From positions 124,001 to 188,000 of the forward strand of contig OZ245886.1 in the NCBI GenBank assembly GCA_965229525.1: a DNA stretch of 64,000 nt, written 5' to 3'. Source of the stretch: HXMU1420-13 sp965229525 (GTDB lineage Bacteria > Bacteroidota > Rhodothermia > Balneolales > Balneolaceae). Position numbers and translations under genes: made by a program. Below, in pieces: positions 1 through 10,170 of this stretch (positions within the stretch are counted from its first letter, which is position 1; each line of letters starts with the position of its first letter). Below the pieces are notes generated by a model. It worked only from the letters and a program-made list of their open reading frames with translations, was not told where the DNA came from and did not search any database.

Positions 1-2296
1 CGAAGAATCTATCTGCACCACCAGTAGTAACTGGCTCTTCATAACCAAAATCATCACTTTCTGCTACAGCTTCGATGTAATTTTCGTTGCCTTCAGTAGT
101 GTCAGATCTTGATTCACCATATTCAATGAAATATTTGTATTTGAATGCTGATCCAACGGCTTTAGTGAATTGATTTGTAAGCCTCCAAACCACATCAGTA
201 TCATCAAATGTAGCGGTATTGAAGTCGTTAGTGCCCCAATCTAATGGCGGTTCACCACGAACTACAACTTTATCACCTAATCCTGAATCGAAGTAATTCA
301 GAATCTGAAGTACGGCAGTACTTACTTCAAAAGTGATATCTGCAGTTACAATTTGAGCATCCGTTGGAGGAGTTTCCTGGAAGTTCACCCAGTAAATGGT
401 AGAATCTTGAGTTGGAATATCGATAAATCTGTTACCATCTGGATTTCCGTCTTTGTTATCCCAAAGAACACCACCAGCTGTTTCTAGAACAAATTTATAA
501 GCAAGTGTTCCTAACGTGTCGGCTGCTTCATTATCAACTTTAACAGTACCAGAATAGAACACATTGTTGCTTTCGATTGGTGTACCATCTACTGCTGCAC
601 CTGGTTCCATATCTAAGCTTATTCCACTAGAGCCCCAATCGCCGAATACTGCACTACCACCACGGATAGTAACAACATCAGTTTCTGGGTTGAAAGATTG
701 ATCCTGAACGAATGCACCTACATTCACTCGGAACATTAGAGTTACACTATCAGGGTCGTTGGCAAATGGTGGAACTTCTGTTTCTGCCCATAAAGTAACT
801 GCAGTGTCAGAAGTAGCTGTAAAAGATCTTGGAGATCTAGTGCTGTTACTTATCTCCCAGCCACCATCACCATTATTTGTACCAGTGTCGGCATTATATC
901 CTGACCATACCTTGAAGAATAGCTCATCACCATCTAATAAGTAAGTATCAAGTTCCCAATAATCACCGCCCATATTTTCAGCTACAAAGGTAGAGCTTGA
1001 ATTCCAGTCGATTACCTGACCACCAAAATACGGACCTGTTGATCCATTAATTGCACCTCTGAAAGAGACAAAATGGCTTTCCATTACTGTATCAGGGTGA
1101 GTAGCTGTATTTATTGTAAATTCAACTTTGTAGGCATTTTTAACATCACCATCATAGAATGGGAAGATTTGTGGTGCATTGAATGCACCCAGGTTACCAG
1201 TTAATTGGAATTTACTTGCAGGAGCAGGAGCACCATCGTAGAAAGATTCATCTCTATCGATACGTAATGTGAAAGCGGAATCACCTGCAACTACATCTAC
1301 GTTTACTCCAGAACTAGTTTGAGCATCTTCTGGCCAGGTTTCGCCATCTGCTAATGCAACCGGTTCCATAATAGTTACACGCATACCTTGATAATCACTA
1401 TCAACGGTTACATCCTCTACAGAAATCATCATTGGTGCAGGTAGATCGTTACCTGAACTTATGATATTGTAGCTACCTGCAGCAGATTGAATCTGTTGTA
1501 GACCATTGAATGACGTTCTTGTACCTGTAACTCTTACAATGTCGCCAGATGCAAATGGAGATGTTCCATTTTGATTGTTACCTGCTACATCACCTGAAGG
1601 AATTCGGATTGCAATACCTGCAGTTGAGTCCTGTATGTAGAAGTCATTTGATGAAAACCCAAAATCAGGAGTTGTTAAAATACCTTCTACCGTTACTTCT
1701 GTATCTTCTGCAGCAGCACGTGCATCTGCAATTGTAATTGGATCTGGTAGATCTGCTGGTTGTGCTTCAAATGTGATTTGGTCGAAGAAAATTACATTTG
1801 TATCTGTTCTAGCGACAAAGTCAGGAAATACAACTATACCATTAAAGTCATCAGCAAAATTTGGTTGGCTTGAAAAATCGAAGGTTAGTTGTTCCCATTC
1901 GTTAACAACAGTGTTAGCAACTTTGATTTCACCGTTTGAAGCAGCAGAGGCTGTTTCAAATTTTAGCCCAACATCACTTATCACTGATTTCCAAACCCAA
2001 ATCTTCACAATGCTGTTTGAAGAATCAAATTTAAAAGGCGTGATATTTCGGGATATTGTACCCGCAAAAGGTTGTCCCTCGGGTACTACTGTAATTTTAG
2101 CAACTTTAGCTGTTGTGTTGGTAGTTGCATCGGGATTATCGATGATTTCCAACGCAGGATTTGTTCCGTTTTCAAAAACATCCCAAGTCCAATCAGCACC
2201 ATTGCCGCCATCTTCAAAATCTATCGGAGTGGTTTGTGCAACCACCATGGTAGATACTAAAAGAATAGCAAATGTTAAGATTGTAGTCTTGTTCAT
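1..2296 (-). CDS. Secreted multidomain beta-sandwich protein with starch-binding-like modules (3' end beyond window)
   Basis: The frame is open from the ATG at 2296 to the left edge, about 765 codons with no stop, so the C-terminus is missing. A signal peptide of about 20 residues ends near VVAQ. A beta-sandwich region follows (about 22-170), then an OB-fold-like segment starting PITIADARA near residue 184, of a type found in secreted Bacteroidota proteins. From about 395 there are three successive modules (about 395, 515, 650) with the pattern of a hydrophobic strand, V-x-I/V-R-G and AYKFV, resembling CBM20-like starch-binding modules; the last visible residues are GGADRFF. It starts 26 bp after the PorV-like gene and is the last visible gene of the surface operon. 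A role in binding or handling polysaccharide at the surface is inferred; no catalytic domain is visible. Confidence 0.75.
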   Translation of the reverse strand, partial: MNKTTILTFAILLVSTMVVAQTTPIDFEDGGNGADWTWDVFENGTNPALEIIDNPDATTNTTAKVAKITVVPEGQPFAGTISRNITPFKFDSSNSIVKIWVWKSVISDVGLKFETASAASNGEIKVANTVVNEWEQLTFDFSSQPNFADDFNGIVVFPDFVARTDTNVIFFDQITFEAQPADLPDPITIADARAAAEDTEVTVEGILTTPDFGFSSNDFYIQDSTAGIAIRIPSGDVAGNNQNGTSPFASGDIVRVTGTRTSFNGLQQIQSAAGSYNIISSGNDLPAPMMISVEDVTVDSDYQGMRVTIMEPVALADGETWPEDAQTSSGVNVDVVAGDSAFTLRIDRDESFYDGAPAPASKFQLTGNLGAFNAPQIFPFYDGDVKNAYKVEFTINTATHPDTVMESHFVSFRGAINGSTGPYFGGQVIDWNSSSTFVAENMGGDYWELDTYLLDGDELFFKVWSGYNADTGTNNGDGGWEISNSTRSPRSFTATSDTAVTLWAETEVPPFANDPDSVTLMFRVNVGAFVQDQSFNPETDVVTIRGGSAVFGDWGSSGISLDMEPGAAVDGTPIESNNVFYSGTVKVDNEAADTLGTLAYKFVLETAGGVLWDNKDGNPDGNRFIDIPTQDSTIYWVNFQETPPTDAQIVTADITFEVSTAVLQILNYFDSGLGDKVVVRGEPPLDWGTNDFNTATFDDTDVVWRLTNQFTKAVGSAFKYKYFIEYGESRSDTTEGNENYIEAVAESDDFGYEEPVTTGGADRFF

Positions 2297-2322
2297 ATGT
2301 ATTGTTTGGTTAGCGTTTAGGT

Positions 2323-3351
2323 TTAAAAAAGTATTTGCAAGCTCACTCGATTCACTGAGCTTAGATATTCATAGGATTCGTATGAATAGCCGAATCTAAC
2401 AGTCATACTATTTCTGTTGAATCCACGATTAATTCCTACTCCAAAATTATATTGTTGTACCCTGTCTTCCATACCTATGTATGGCACTCCGGCCCTTACA
2501 AGAAATAGATCCTGTAAAAAACTAATTTCAGTACCAATACTCAAGCTCTGAACATTATCAGAAGGACTGTTTCCATCGATAGATAATGTGGCTCTAAAAT
2601 CATCGGTATTAACAACTTCACCTGCAAAACCTACCTTTAGGTTTATAGGTAAATTGAAAGCATCGGTTGCTAATCTTGAGTCAGAAATGTAGTTCCCATC
2701 GATTTCTTCCGCTACGTCTACCGGAACAATCAATCCATCACCATCTAATTCAGATTCTGTTCCAACATTAGTAATGCTTACTCCAAATCGAATTCCGTTA
2801 AAAGGTAATTCATACATGGTCCCAACATCGATAGCAAAAGCAGTAGCTGATGTCTCAGCAATTTTTTCATGAACAAATTTTACGTTACCCCCCACTCGAA
2901 ATCCATCAAACAAGTATTGAGCATAGGTTACACCACCAGAAAGCATGTAAGCGTTGAATGTACGGCCTGTCCCTTCCGGAGCATCGTAGGTGGTTTCATC
3001 AAATTCACCCATCGTTAATGCGGTAACGTTAATTCCGGCAACGCCTTTTTTGGTAGGTATAGCAACCCCAAAATAGTTGTGATTGATATCTATAAACCAG
3101 TCGGCGTATTCAACCATTAGCTCAGTACGAGTTACATCAGCCAAACCTGCAGGATTCCAATACATAGCGGATGCGTCGCTAACATGAGCTACTACAGCCC
3201 CACCCATTCCTGATCCTTGTGCTCCGACAGGAATTTGTAGAAAAGAACCAGCAGTGGTACCGGTTTTGCTTACAGATTGAGCAAATATGGCCCCAGTATT
3301 AAATAAAACCAGAACCAGAATAGAAGTGAATAATTTTGATCGAAAATTCAT
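2323..3351 (-). CDS. PorV/PorQ family outer-membrane beta-barrel protein
   Basis: This 342-residue protein has a clear signal peptide (MNFRSKLF to IFAQ) followed by the family signature GAQGSGMGGAVVA and SAMYWNPAGLA, and alternating beta-strand sequence to a C-terminal LQILF. The family comprises FadL-like 14-strand barrels; PorV members shuttle or anchor cargo of the type IX secretion system. A longer reading from 3408 would overlap the upstream gene by 50 bp and put 19 residues before the signal peptide, so ATG 3351 is preferred; it is preceded by AAGG. It follows the 1297-residue sorted protein by 7 bp, which suggests the barrel serves that protein or the next secreted one. Family membership is fairly sure; the partner is inferred. 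Confidence 0.8.
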   Translation of the reverse strand: MNFRSKLFTSILVLVLFNTGAIFAQSVSKTGTTAGSFLQIPVGAQGSGMGGAVVAHVSDASAMYWNPAGLADVTRTELMVEYADWFIDINHNYFGVAIPTKKGVAGINVTALTMGEFDETTYDAPEGTGRTFNAYMLSGGVTYAQYLFDGFRVGGNVKFVHEKIAETSATAFAIDVGTMYELPFNGIRFGVSITNVGTESELDGDGLIVPVDVAEEIDGNYISDSRLATDAFNLPINLKVGFAGEVVNTDDFRATLSIDGNSPSDNVQSLSIGTEISFLQDLFLVRAGVPYIGMEDRVQQYNFGVGINRGFNRNSMTVRFGYSYESYEYLSSVNRVSLQILF

Positions 3352-3358
3352 GATTGCC

Positions 3359-6300
3359 TTATTTAATAACTGCAAATTTGCCTGTTTTTTGTCCAATATC
3401 GGGTGCATCTACGTGATATAGATACACTCCGTAAGAAATTTCAAGATTATCTTTGGTTAGCATATCCCAAACATAGGTTCCGCCAAAGTCGCCCCCAACT
3501 CTTCGTACATTTGTATCAGTGATATCAATTTCCTCTACCAAAAAGCCTGATACAGTAAAAATCCTCAGTGTTGAAGGTACCGGTAGGTTCGTGAAATGCA
3601 ATTCACGCCTTTGCTGTCGGTTTGTACTAGTTGCTGCAATCTCATATGGATTTGTGACTATATATGGATTTGGAACAACTTTGATATCATCAAGTTCTTC
3701 AGCTGCAAGTTCAGTGTCGATACGAGCCAGGTTCTCTTCCTGGATGATAAATCTGAATTCATCACCTTCGATAAATGGCTTATTCAGAGTAACCATAATC
3801 GTATCTCCGGCAGCAGGGTTTTCACTGATTGTTACTGTTTCACCTTCAATTTGCTGTGTAATTACTTCCATTCTTACTCGGTAAGTCGCAACATCGGTCT
3901 CTTCTCTAAAATCTTCGATGAAGTAGATATTATCGGATAGGGAACCCGAACAAGGAAGGAACAAACCATCACCTGTTTGTCGGAATGCAGAAAACTCACC
4001 TACAACACCGGCGGCTGGTTCAAACTCGCAGTTAGTAGAAGGAGTTCTGGTTGCAGGTGCATAGGCGAACTTCAACTCTTCTCCACTACTACGATCAAAA
4101 ACTTTGAAATTTGTTGGTACGGCCGCATAGCTTTGGAAGTTATCAGGTGCTCGTTCAATTGTAATGTCGCTAGACTGACCAAATCCGAGATCTCCGAACA
4201 CAACCATGTAATCACTAACTTTCTGTTTCGTATTTGCTACAGCAAATTGGAAATTATTTAGGGTTACATCACGATTGGTATTCCAGCCGGTTAATTCATC
4301 ATTAACTCCGGTCTCAGTTTCATTTGTTACTTTAATTCTGAAACCATCATACACCGGTAAATCTTCGCCATTAAATTTATCTGAGTCGACTAATAACGTA
4401 TCGTTTGCACCACCGGTAACATTTCGTAGTGTAAATGACTTCGTTTTAACAGTATCAGGAGTACCAGATCTACCAGGTACAAGTGTGTCTTTGAAAGTAA
4501 CACTATAAACGTTTTCAGGAAGTAGAGCAATTGGATCAACCATTTCTACTTCTACAGATCCACCAGGTGTACCGCTTGTTATGGTTGCCATTGGATTAGT
4601 TGGAGAGATATACCCTGCTTGTTCACCTGCCGGCCTAACTTCTACAACATTTGGGCCAAAAATGAAGGTTCCATCTGGGCTTCTACTAATCTGAATTCTC
4701 GATTCTGAGGGTGCAATACCTGCAATCTCAGCGCCATAATCGAAAGAGGTTACTGCGTAGAAATATCTACGACCATTTGTAACAGTAGTATCTTCGTAGG
4801 TGTAACGTAATCCTGAATCTCTACCAAGGTTATATTGTACCCCATTTATGGGTGTTGGATGGAATCCACTAATACCATTTTGTACATCATAAATAGCTTC
4901 CGGAGTATTAAACTGAGGGTTTCCGCGCGCATCAGTGATATTGAGGATTTCTTCAAATGATTCATCGGTAGCTCGGTAAATTTTATATCCCTCAAAGTCA
5001 TTCCCATTTCCGGTGATACGCTCAACGTATCTATCGAATGAGCTTTCCGCATTATTTTCCCAGTACAAGGTAACCTTACCATCGCTTGCAACAGCTGTTA
5101 CAATCGGAGGCTGAGGTGCGACCGCAAACTGATAATCGTTGTCGTATGCTGTAAATGCCTGATTAAGGTTTTCATTAGTTAGATCACGGTCGTCCTGAGC
5201 AATTGGACTTTTAGTTTGAACCCCAGTTATTGCCACAGCAAATCGTTCAGTTTGGCCTTTTGCTAACGGGAATAGCGATGATGCTACAAAGATATCATCG
5301 TCGCGGCCAGCTTCTCCTGTACGTTCAAAATCGCCCGGAAGTAAGAAATTACTCCAAACTGTCGCATCCTGAGATAAGGGGAAAGATCCTGCTGCAAATA
5401 TTCTAGCTCTAGAAACCCCTAATTGATCACTTTCTGCGACATCAGTTTTATCAATATTTGGTTCGCCAGGGAAAGAAGTATTTCCACCAGATGTAGGGAA
5501 CCCATCATTTTGACCTGAACTAGGTGCATCACCATCACCTTCAATACCTACGTCATCCTGCCCCATAAACCAATCCAGGTCGTTGTCAAATAAATCATCC
5601 CGTGCTTCATCCAACATTGGTGCAGCTGTAAATTCATTTATGAAGTAGTTGTTATAGAATTGATTGGAATAATTATCACCAAATACGTTGCGTAGTTGGT
5701 CTTGATAGTCAGTTACTAGTTGGTTAAATGAAGCATCACTAGCCAAACGTTGTCTAATTACTTGATTCGGTACTACTAAACCACGCTGAAGTGTATCACC
5801 AACTTGAAAATTTAGGTAGTTAATACGACGAACAGCAACTATCTGCTCAGCATTGTTAATGAAGGTTGCTTTGTTTAAATGGTTTGGTTGATTTTCATCA
5901 ATCAATCCATCAAGGTCATTATCAATTTGATCAACATGAATTTGTGATTCAGGATCGGTTGGCAATGCATCAGGATAAAAATCTTCTGTAACTGTTAAAC
6001 AAGATCCGTCTGAAGTGATGAATTGACCTCGTGAATACACCGTTTCTCCATCGGCAGGATATTGTGAAATTATTCTATCCCCAGAATCTGTGATGAGTAC
6101 AATTTTATCGCCGGGGCAAATAGTTACATCGCTGAAGTCTAGGATTGAGAATTCAGGAATCACACCATTAACCAATGAATCTCTGGAATAGAATCCATTT
6201 GGGCCGGTCATTCTTGAATAGATATCTATATTGTCTGGATTATAATAGATACTTGATGCATCATAGAAATAGCTATCTCCATCATTATCTATACCATCAA

Positions 6301-7252
6301 TAGAGTTGCCTGGCGTTTCAAGGAATTTTATCCCCATCTCGCCTATCGGTCCTTCAAATTCTTCCGGAGCAGGTGTTCTTCTTGAAGTTGAAACGAATGC
6401 AATTGATCGAAGATCATCAAATTCTGGGGTATCATCGTTACCCGTAATTAAATCGGCAATCCAAAGACCGAACGCTACTTTTCTATAATCATGAGAGCCA
6501 TCGTTGGTGATCTCAAAAATATTAAAATGCGTGGAGTTAATTAGAAACTGTGACCATGCAAGAATACGCGCGTCCATGATGATACCCAGTCCACCGCGAG
6601 TTGCATCGGTAGAATCTGGTGCGTATTGCTGGTTTCTTGATGTACCTTCCAGGAATCTGGTGTAAAGGTCGTCACCTGCTTTGTAGTAGAACTCTAAATC
6701 TGCGTTAAATTGATCACGCCCAAAATAACCATTCCATGAGCCTGCCCAACCATCACCACCATTTTCGAACTTATCCGGCCAGGCGTCGGGCCAGGTATTT
6801 CCTAAAGTAGCGCCAGGTCCACGATCGCTTCTGGCTATTTCATTTGTCTCCTCCACCGAACGAGCATACCCCTCAATGGGGTTCATGGTCCATGAATTTC
6901 CTTCACTGGATGTGCGTCCTTCAGCAACGTTTATCATTGGAAAAGTTGGGTCAGTAGCATTTGGATGCTGATTTTCAACTTCTGCACCCATTATGGCAGA
7001 AACAAAATAGATATAGGTTCTATCTGTGTTGATGGGAAACTCGAACAATATTTCGTCCGTGTTTTGTCCATCATACCTACCAGCATGCCCACTATTTTGA
7101 TAAGTAGCGCGCATACGATTTCCATCCATAATTGACTTCTTACGAAGCTGGAAAGAAGCACGTTCCTCGCTTGGTTCGTATGTACCATTTTGGGCAAATA
7201 ATAATGCCGGAGAAACTGAAAAAAGAAGTAAGAGTAAAGCTTTACGAGCCAT
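3359..7252 (-). CDS. Large surface protein with fibronectin-like region and type IX-like C-terminal sorting domain
   Basis: 1297 residues. The signal peptide is MARKALLLLLFSVSPALLFAQ. The long middle part carries several Asp-rich DxDxDG-type loops (for example DNDLDGLIDEN, DGIDNDGDSY) that could bind calcium. A fibronectin type III-like segment lies around 710-850 (PPIVTAVASDGKVTLYWENN). The C-terminus, from about residue 1190 (DDIKVVPNPY), resembles FlgD-like/type A sorting domains: VVPNPY, then LRIFTVSGFLV and a GVYLYHVD strand ending KTGKFAVIK. It lies 13 bp downstream of the TonB-dependent receptor gene and 7 bp upstream of the PorV-like gene. No enzymatic domain was recognised; attachment at the cell surface by type IX-like export is inferred from the C-terminus and neighbours. 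Confidence 0.75.
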   Translation of the reverse strand: MARKALLLLLFSVSPALLFAQNGTYEPSEERASFQLRKKSIMDGNRMRATYQNSGHAGRYDGQNTDEILFEFPINTDRTYIYFVSAIMGAEVENQHPNATDPTFPMINVAEGRTSSEGNSWTMNPIEGYARSVEETNEIARSDRGPGATLGNTWPDAWPDKFENGGDGWAGSWNGYFGRDQFNADLEFYYKAGDDLYTRFLEGTSRNQQYAPDSTDATRGGLGIIMDARILAWSQFLINSTHFNIFEITNDGSHDYRKVAFGLWIADLITGNDDTPEFDDLRSIAFVSTSRRTPAPEEFEGPIGEMGIKFLETPGNSIDGIDNDGDSYFYDASSIYYNPDNIDIYSRMTGPNGFYSRDSLVNGVIPEFSILDFSDVTICPGDKIVLITDSGDRIISQYPADGETVYSRGQFITSDGSCLTVTEDFYPDALPTDPESQIHVDQIDNDLDGLIDENQPNHLNKATFINNAEQIVAVRRINYLNFQVGDTLQRGLVVPNQVIRQRLASDASFNQLVTDYQDQLRNVFGDNYSNQFYNNYFINEFTAAPMLDEARDDLFDNDLDWFMGQDDVGIEGDGDAPSSGQNDGFPTSGGNTSFPGEPNIDKTDVAESDQLGVSRARIFAAGSFPLSQDATVWSNFLLPGDFERTGEAGRDDDIFVASSLFPLAKGQTERFAVAITGVQTKSPIAQDDRDLTNENLNQAFTAYDNDYQFAVAPQPPIVTAVASDGKVTLYWENNAESSFDRYVERITGNGNDFEGYKIYRATDESFEEILNITDARGNPQFNTPEAIYDVQNGISGFHPTPINGVQYNLGRDSGLRYTYEDTTVTNGRRYFYAVTSFDYGAEIAGIAPSESRIQISRSPDGTFIFGPNVVEVRPAGEQAGYISPTNPMATITSGTPGGSVEVEMVDPIALLPENVYSVTFKDTLVPGRSGTPDTVKTKSFTLRNVTGGANDTLLVDSDKFNGEDLPVYDGFRIKVTNETETGVNDELTGWNTNRDVTLNNFQFAVANTKQKVSDYMVVFGDLGFGQSSDITIERAPDNFQSYAAVPTNFKVFDRSSGEELKFAYAPATRTPSTNCEFEPAAGVVGEFSAFRQTGDGLFLPCSGSLSDNIYFIEDFREETDVATYRVRMEVITQQIEGETVTISENPAAGDTIMVTLNKPFIEGDEFRFIIQEENLARIDTELAAEELDDIKVVPNPYIVTNPYEIAATSTNRQQRRELHFTNLPVPSTLRIFTVSGFLVEEIDITDTNVRRVGGDFGGTYVWDMLTKDNLEISYGVYLYHVDAPDIGQKTGKFAVIK

Positions 7253-7265
7253 TTTTTACTTTAGA

Positions 7266-10157
7266 TCAAAATGAAAGTTGAATTCCTAGTTGAACACGTC
7301 TTGGTTCTGCAAATCTTGAAGGATCCTCGAAATAGGTATTATCAAAGGTTAAAGGCAGAACAAGAGGCAAGTCAGGTGAGCCAGAATCTGTAAATAAACT
7401 ATTTACAACCTGGCTATCTAGAATGTTAAATACGTTAAAGAAAATGCGGACATTGTTACCTGAGAGATCAATATTGTAATAGGTATTAATATCGATAGTA
7501 AACCTTATAGGATATCGCGCGGTATTTCTTAAATCACGAACTGATGCTACAGGGCCAGTTCGTAATTCGAATGGAGATGAGGGTGTATACGGTGTTCCTG
7601 TTAAAAATCTCGCTGCGACATTTGCGCCATGATTTTTACCCGTATAGAACATAGTTCCATTAATAATATGTGTTCGATCCCAATCTAGAGGCTGTATAAG
7701 TTTTGTAAGAGACTGACCAGATAGATCACCTGATGAAACCGCCTGATTGAACTCAGCAGCAGGGTCTGAGTTACTTCCTACTACCGTATTGAATGTGTAA
7801 TCTAAACCAAAATTAAACTGCTGGCTCAAATATTGATTAACCGCAACTGTTAACCCTTTTGAGATTGAATAATCCCGATTTATCCAACGCGCATATCGAA
7901 CATTACTTAAGTAGGTAGGTTGCACAATACCCGATGATACATAGTCGCGTGTATCTTTATAAAATCCTGTAATTTCTAAACCTGTACCTTCAAGAATTTC
8001 ATATTTAGTGCCAAGCTCATATTGAGTAGATCTTTCGGGTTTTAAATCTGGGTTCCCAAAAATTCCGAATACACCAGAACTCTCCGGTAAAAGAACCTGC
8101 GAGTTTGTAAATAAGAATTCGTAGGAAGGCATCTGGAAGAAATATCCATAGGAGAAATAAATGAGCCCCTTATCCGATACTTGATAAGAGATACCAACAC
8201 GAGGACTTACCTGCCATTTGGCTTCTACATCTTCCCACCAAATTTCTTCACGTTCTGCTCTGGTTAAATCAATATTTGATTGTAGAATTGGATTTGTGAT
8301 ATCCGGATCTCTTGGATCGACCGGCATTTGAGCATTTGGATCGAAATAATCCATTCTCAAACCCACGTTCACAATAAAGTTTTCATATTCTATTTTATCC
8401 TGTACGTACCCACTAAGTGTAATAGGCTTTCGTTCGAACTTGCTGTAATTGGTTGTTTCTAATTCCGGTAATCCGAGTTGAACGAAAGGAAGAACATCAG
8501 CAGGCACATTATCTGGCAAGCTTACACCATCTCCACCTAGCGGTTGAAGATTAATGTTCTCAAAGTTTACAATATCACCCTGAAAATTGATTCCGGCTTT
8601 AACAAAGTGTCGCTCATTTAACTGGCTAGATATCTCTGCTTTAGCAATAAAGCTTCTTGTAGAGCGCTCAAAAATTGAATTGTCTGTACCCAGAACATCA
8701 AACTGGAATGGTTGCCCCGGTGTTACCCCAGAAAAGGACGCTTCAATAATGGCAAGCTGATCATAGTTAAAGTATCTCGGATCGTATAAATCTTCGTATA
8801 AATAGCTTTCAAATCCATTGAATGTAGTTGCGACATTTACAGTAACAAAAGTGGTTGCAGACGGGGTAATTGTTGTTTTTAGATTTGCAGAGAAATTCTC
8901 TCTATAGAAACTATTTAAACCAGATGGCACCAGTTTTCTTTGATGATTGTAATTCTGCCCTTGCTCATTTCCGTAGGAGCTTATCAAGTTGAATTTAAGA
9001 CTGTTAGATGGTCTAAATTGAATATTGCTCTGAAGGCTGTATGAATTGAATGTATTCATATTTACGAGAGAACTATCTCGTCTACCATTGTCTCTCACAT
9101 TAAGTACTTGTGTACCTAAAGTATCTACACTAAACCAAGGTAAGCTAGGGTCAAAAACCTCACCAGTTGGAGTTCTATAATCATCCAGTGCGTTGATTCC
9201 GATTAACTCAGAAAATGGACCTTGTGCAGAATATGCATTTCTTCCATTTAACCAACCATCATTTTCGAAATATCGTCCGGTAACAAAGAAGGTGAGCTTG
9301 TCTTTTATAATAGGGCCAGAAAGAGATCCACTAAAATTATACATATGTGTTGGATCGATATCACCAATTCCATCGGAACTTATGTACCCTAAACCATCAT
9401 ATAATTCAGGTCGGGATACAAGATAAGATCCACCCCAAAGTCTGAAATCAGCATCAAATTTATTAGAACCGGATTTTGTAACAACATTCACGATTCCCGA
9501 CATTGCCTGACCATGCTCTGCATTAAATGTACCGGAGATTACCTGAAGTTCCTGAATACTTTCGTTTTCTATTCTCAGTCCCTGGCTTCTATCGTAATCA
9601 TCAGTGGCACGAATTCCATCAACAACATATGAAACTTCTGACGCACGACCACCCCTAATGTGAATAGCGCCATTATTGCTAACGTTAACACCGGCCTGAA
9701 GCTTGATAACGTCCGTGACTTCCTGAACAGGCAAAGATGCAATTTCTTCACTGCTTACCCTAGACTCAGAAGCAGTTAAATCTTTGATAATTACAGGTCG
9801 CTCCGCCTGAACAACGATTTCCTCTCCTTCAAATACTTCTTCACGAAGTTCAAAATCTTGTTCTGTAGTTAAATCTGTACGAACGATTATGTTTTCAATT
9901 ACTTGCGCAGCAAAACCAATGAACCTGGCTTCTAGTGTATATGTTCCAGGTGGAACATTTAATAAGATATAGTTCCCGTCAATGTCTACTAAAACACCAC
10001 GAGTAGTTCCCTGGATTGATACAGTTGCCCCGACCAATGGTTCATTCGTGCCAGCTTCGAAAACTGTACCTTTAATTTTACCAGATTGTGCATTTGCACT
10101 TAAGCTGAATGCTCCAATCATGAACAGTATACTAAAGATATAACTGGTTTTATTCAT
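7266..10157 (-). CDS. TonB-dependent receptor with carboxypeptidase-regulatory-like N-terminal domain
   Basis: 963 residues from ATG 10157. A signal peptide (MNKTSYIFS to SANAQ) is followed by a carboxypeptidase D regulatory-like Ig fold (about 25-115, GTVFEAGTNEPLVGATVSI), a plug domain (about 130-235, with VTDVIKLQAGVNV and IHIRGGRASEVSYVVDG) and a beta-barrel to a terminal Phe (LGIQLSF). Such receptors import large substrates through the outer membrane using TonB energy. The SusC-type N-terminal extension and the neighbouring secreted proteins suggest a glycan or other polymer substrate, but no SusD gene is present. A start 24 bases further upstream (10181) would overlap the preceding gene and add residues before the signal peptide, so 10157 is preferred. 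Confidence 0.9.
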   Translation of the reverse strand: MNKTSYIFSILFMIGAFSLSANAQSGKIKGTVFEAGTNEPLVGATVSIQGTTRGVLVDIDGNYILLNVPPGTYTLEARFIGFAAQVIENIIVRTDLTTEQDFELREEVFEGEEIVVQAERPVIIKDLTASESRVSSEEIASLPVQEVTDVIKLQAGVNVSNNGAIHIRGGRASEVSYVVDGIRATDDYDRSQGLRIENESIQELQVISGTFNAEHGQAMSGIVNVVTKSGSNKFDADFRLWGGSYLVSRPELYDGLGYISSDGIGDIDPTHMYNFSGSLSGPIIKDKLTFFVTGRYFENDGWLNGRNAYSAQGPFSELIGINALDDYRTPTGEVFDPSLPWFSVDTLGTQVLNVRDNGRRDSSLVNMNTFNSYSLQSNIQFRPSNSLKFNLISSYGNEQGQNYNHQRKLVPSGLNSFYRENFSANLKTTITPSATTFVTVNVATTFNGFESYLYEDLYDPRYFNYDQLAIIEASFSGVTPGQPFQFDVLGTDNSIFERSTRSFIAKAEISSQLNERHFVKAGINFQGDIVNFENINLQPLGGDGVSLPDNVPADVLPFVQLGLPELETTNYSKFERKPITLSGYVQDKIEYENFIVNVGLRMDYFDPNAQMPVDPRDPDITNPILQSNIDLTRAEREEIWWEDVEAKWQVSPRVGISYQVSDKGLIYFSYGYFFQMPSYEFLFTNSQVLLPESSGVFGIFGNPDLKPERSTQYELGTKYEILEGTGLEITGFYKDTRDYVSSGIVQPTYLSNVRYARWINRDYSISKGLTVAVNQYLSQQFNFGLDYTFNTVVGSNSDPAAEFNQAVSSGDLSGQSLTKLIQPLDWDRTHIINGTMFYTGKNHGANVAARFLTGTPYTPSSPFELRTGPVASVRDLRNTARYPIRFTIDINTYYNIDLSGNNVRIFFNVFNILDSQVVNSLFTDSGSPDLPLVLPLTFDNTYFEDPSRFAEPRRVQLGIQLSF

Positions 10158-10170
10158 AATTTTATTACAC

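Noticed and set aside
1773..2399. 208-codon plus-strand frame
   Set aside because: It lies opposite the secreted protein gene, which has a signal peptide and continuous domain sequence; the plus frame has no family features.
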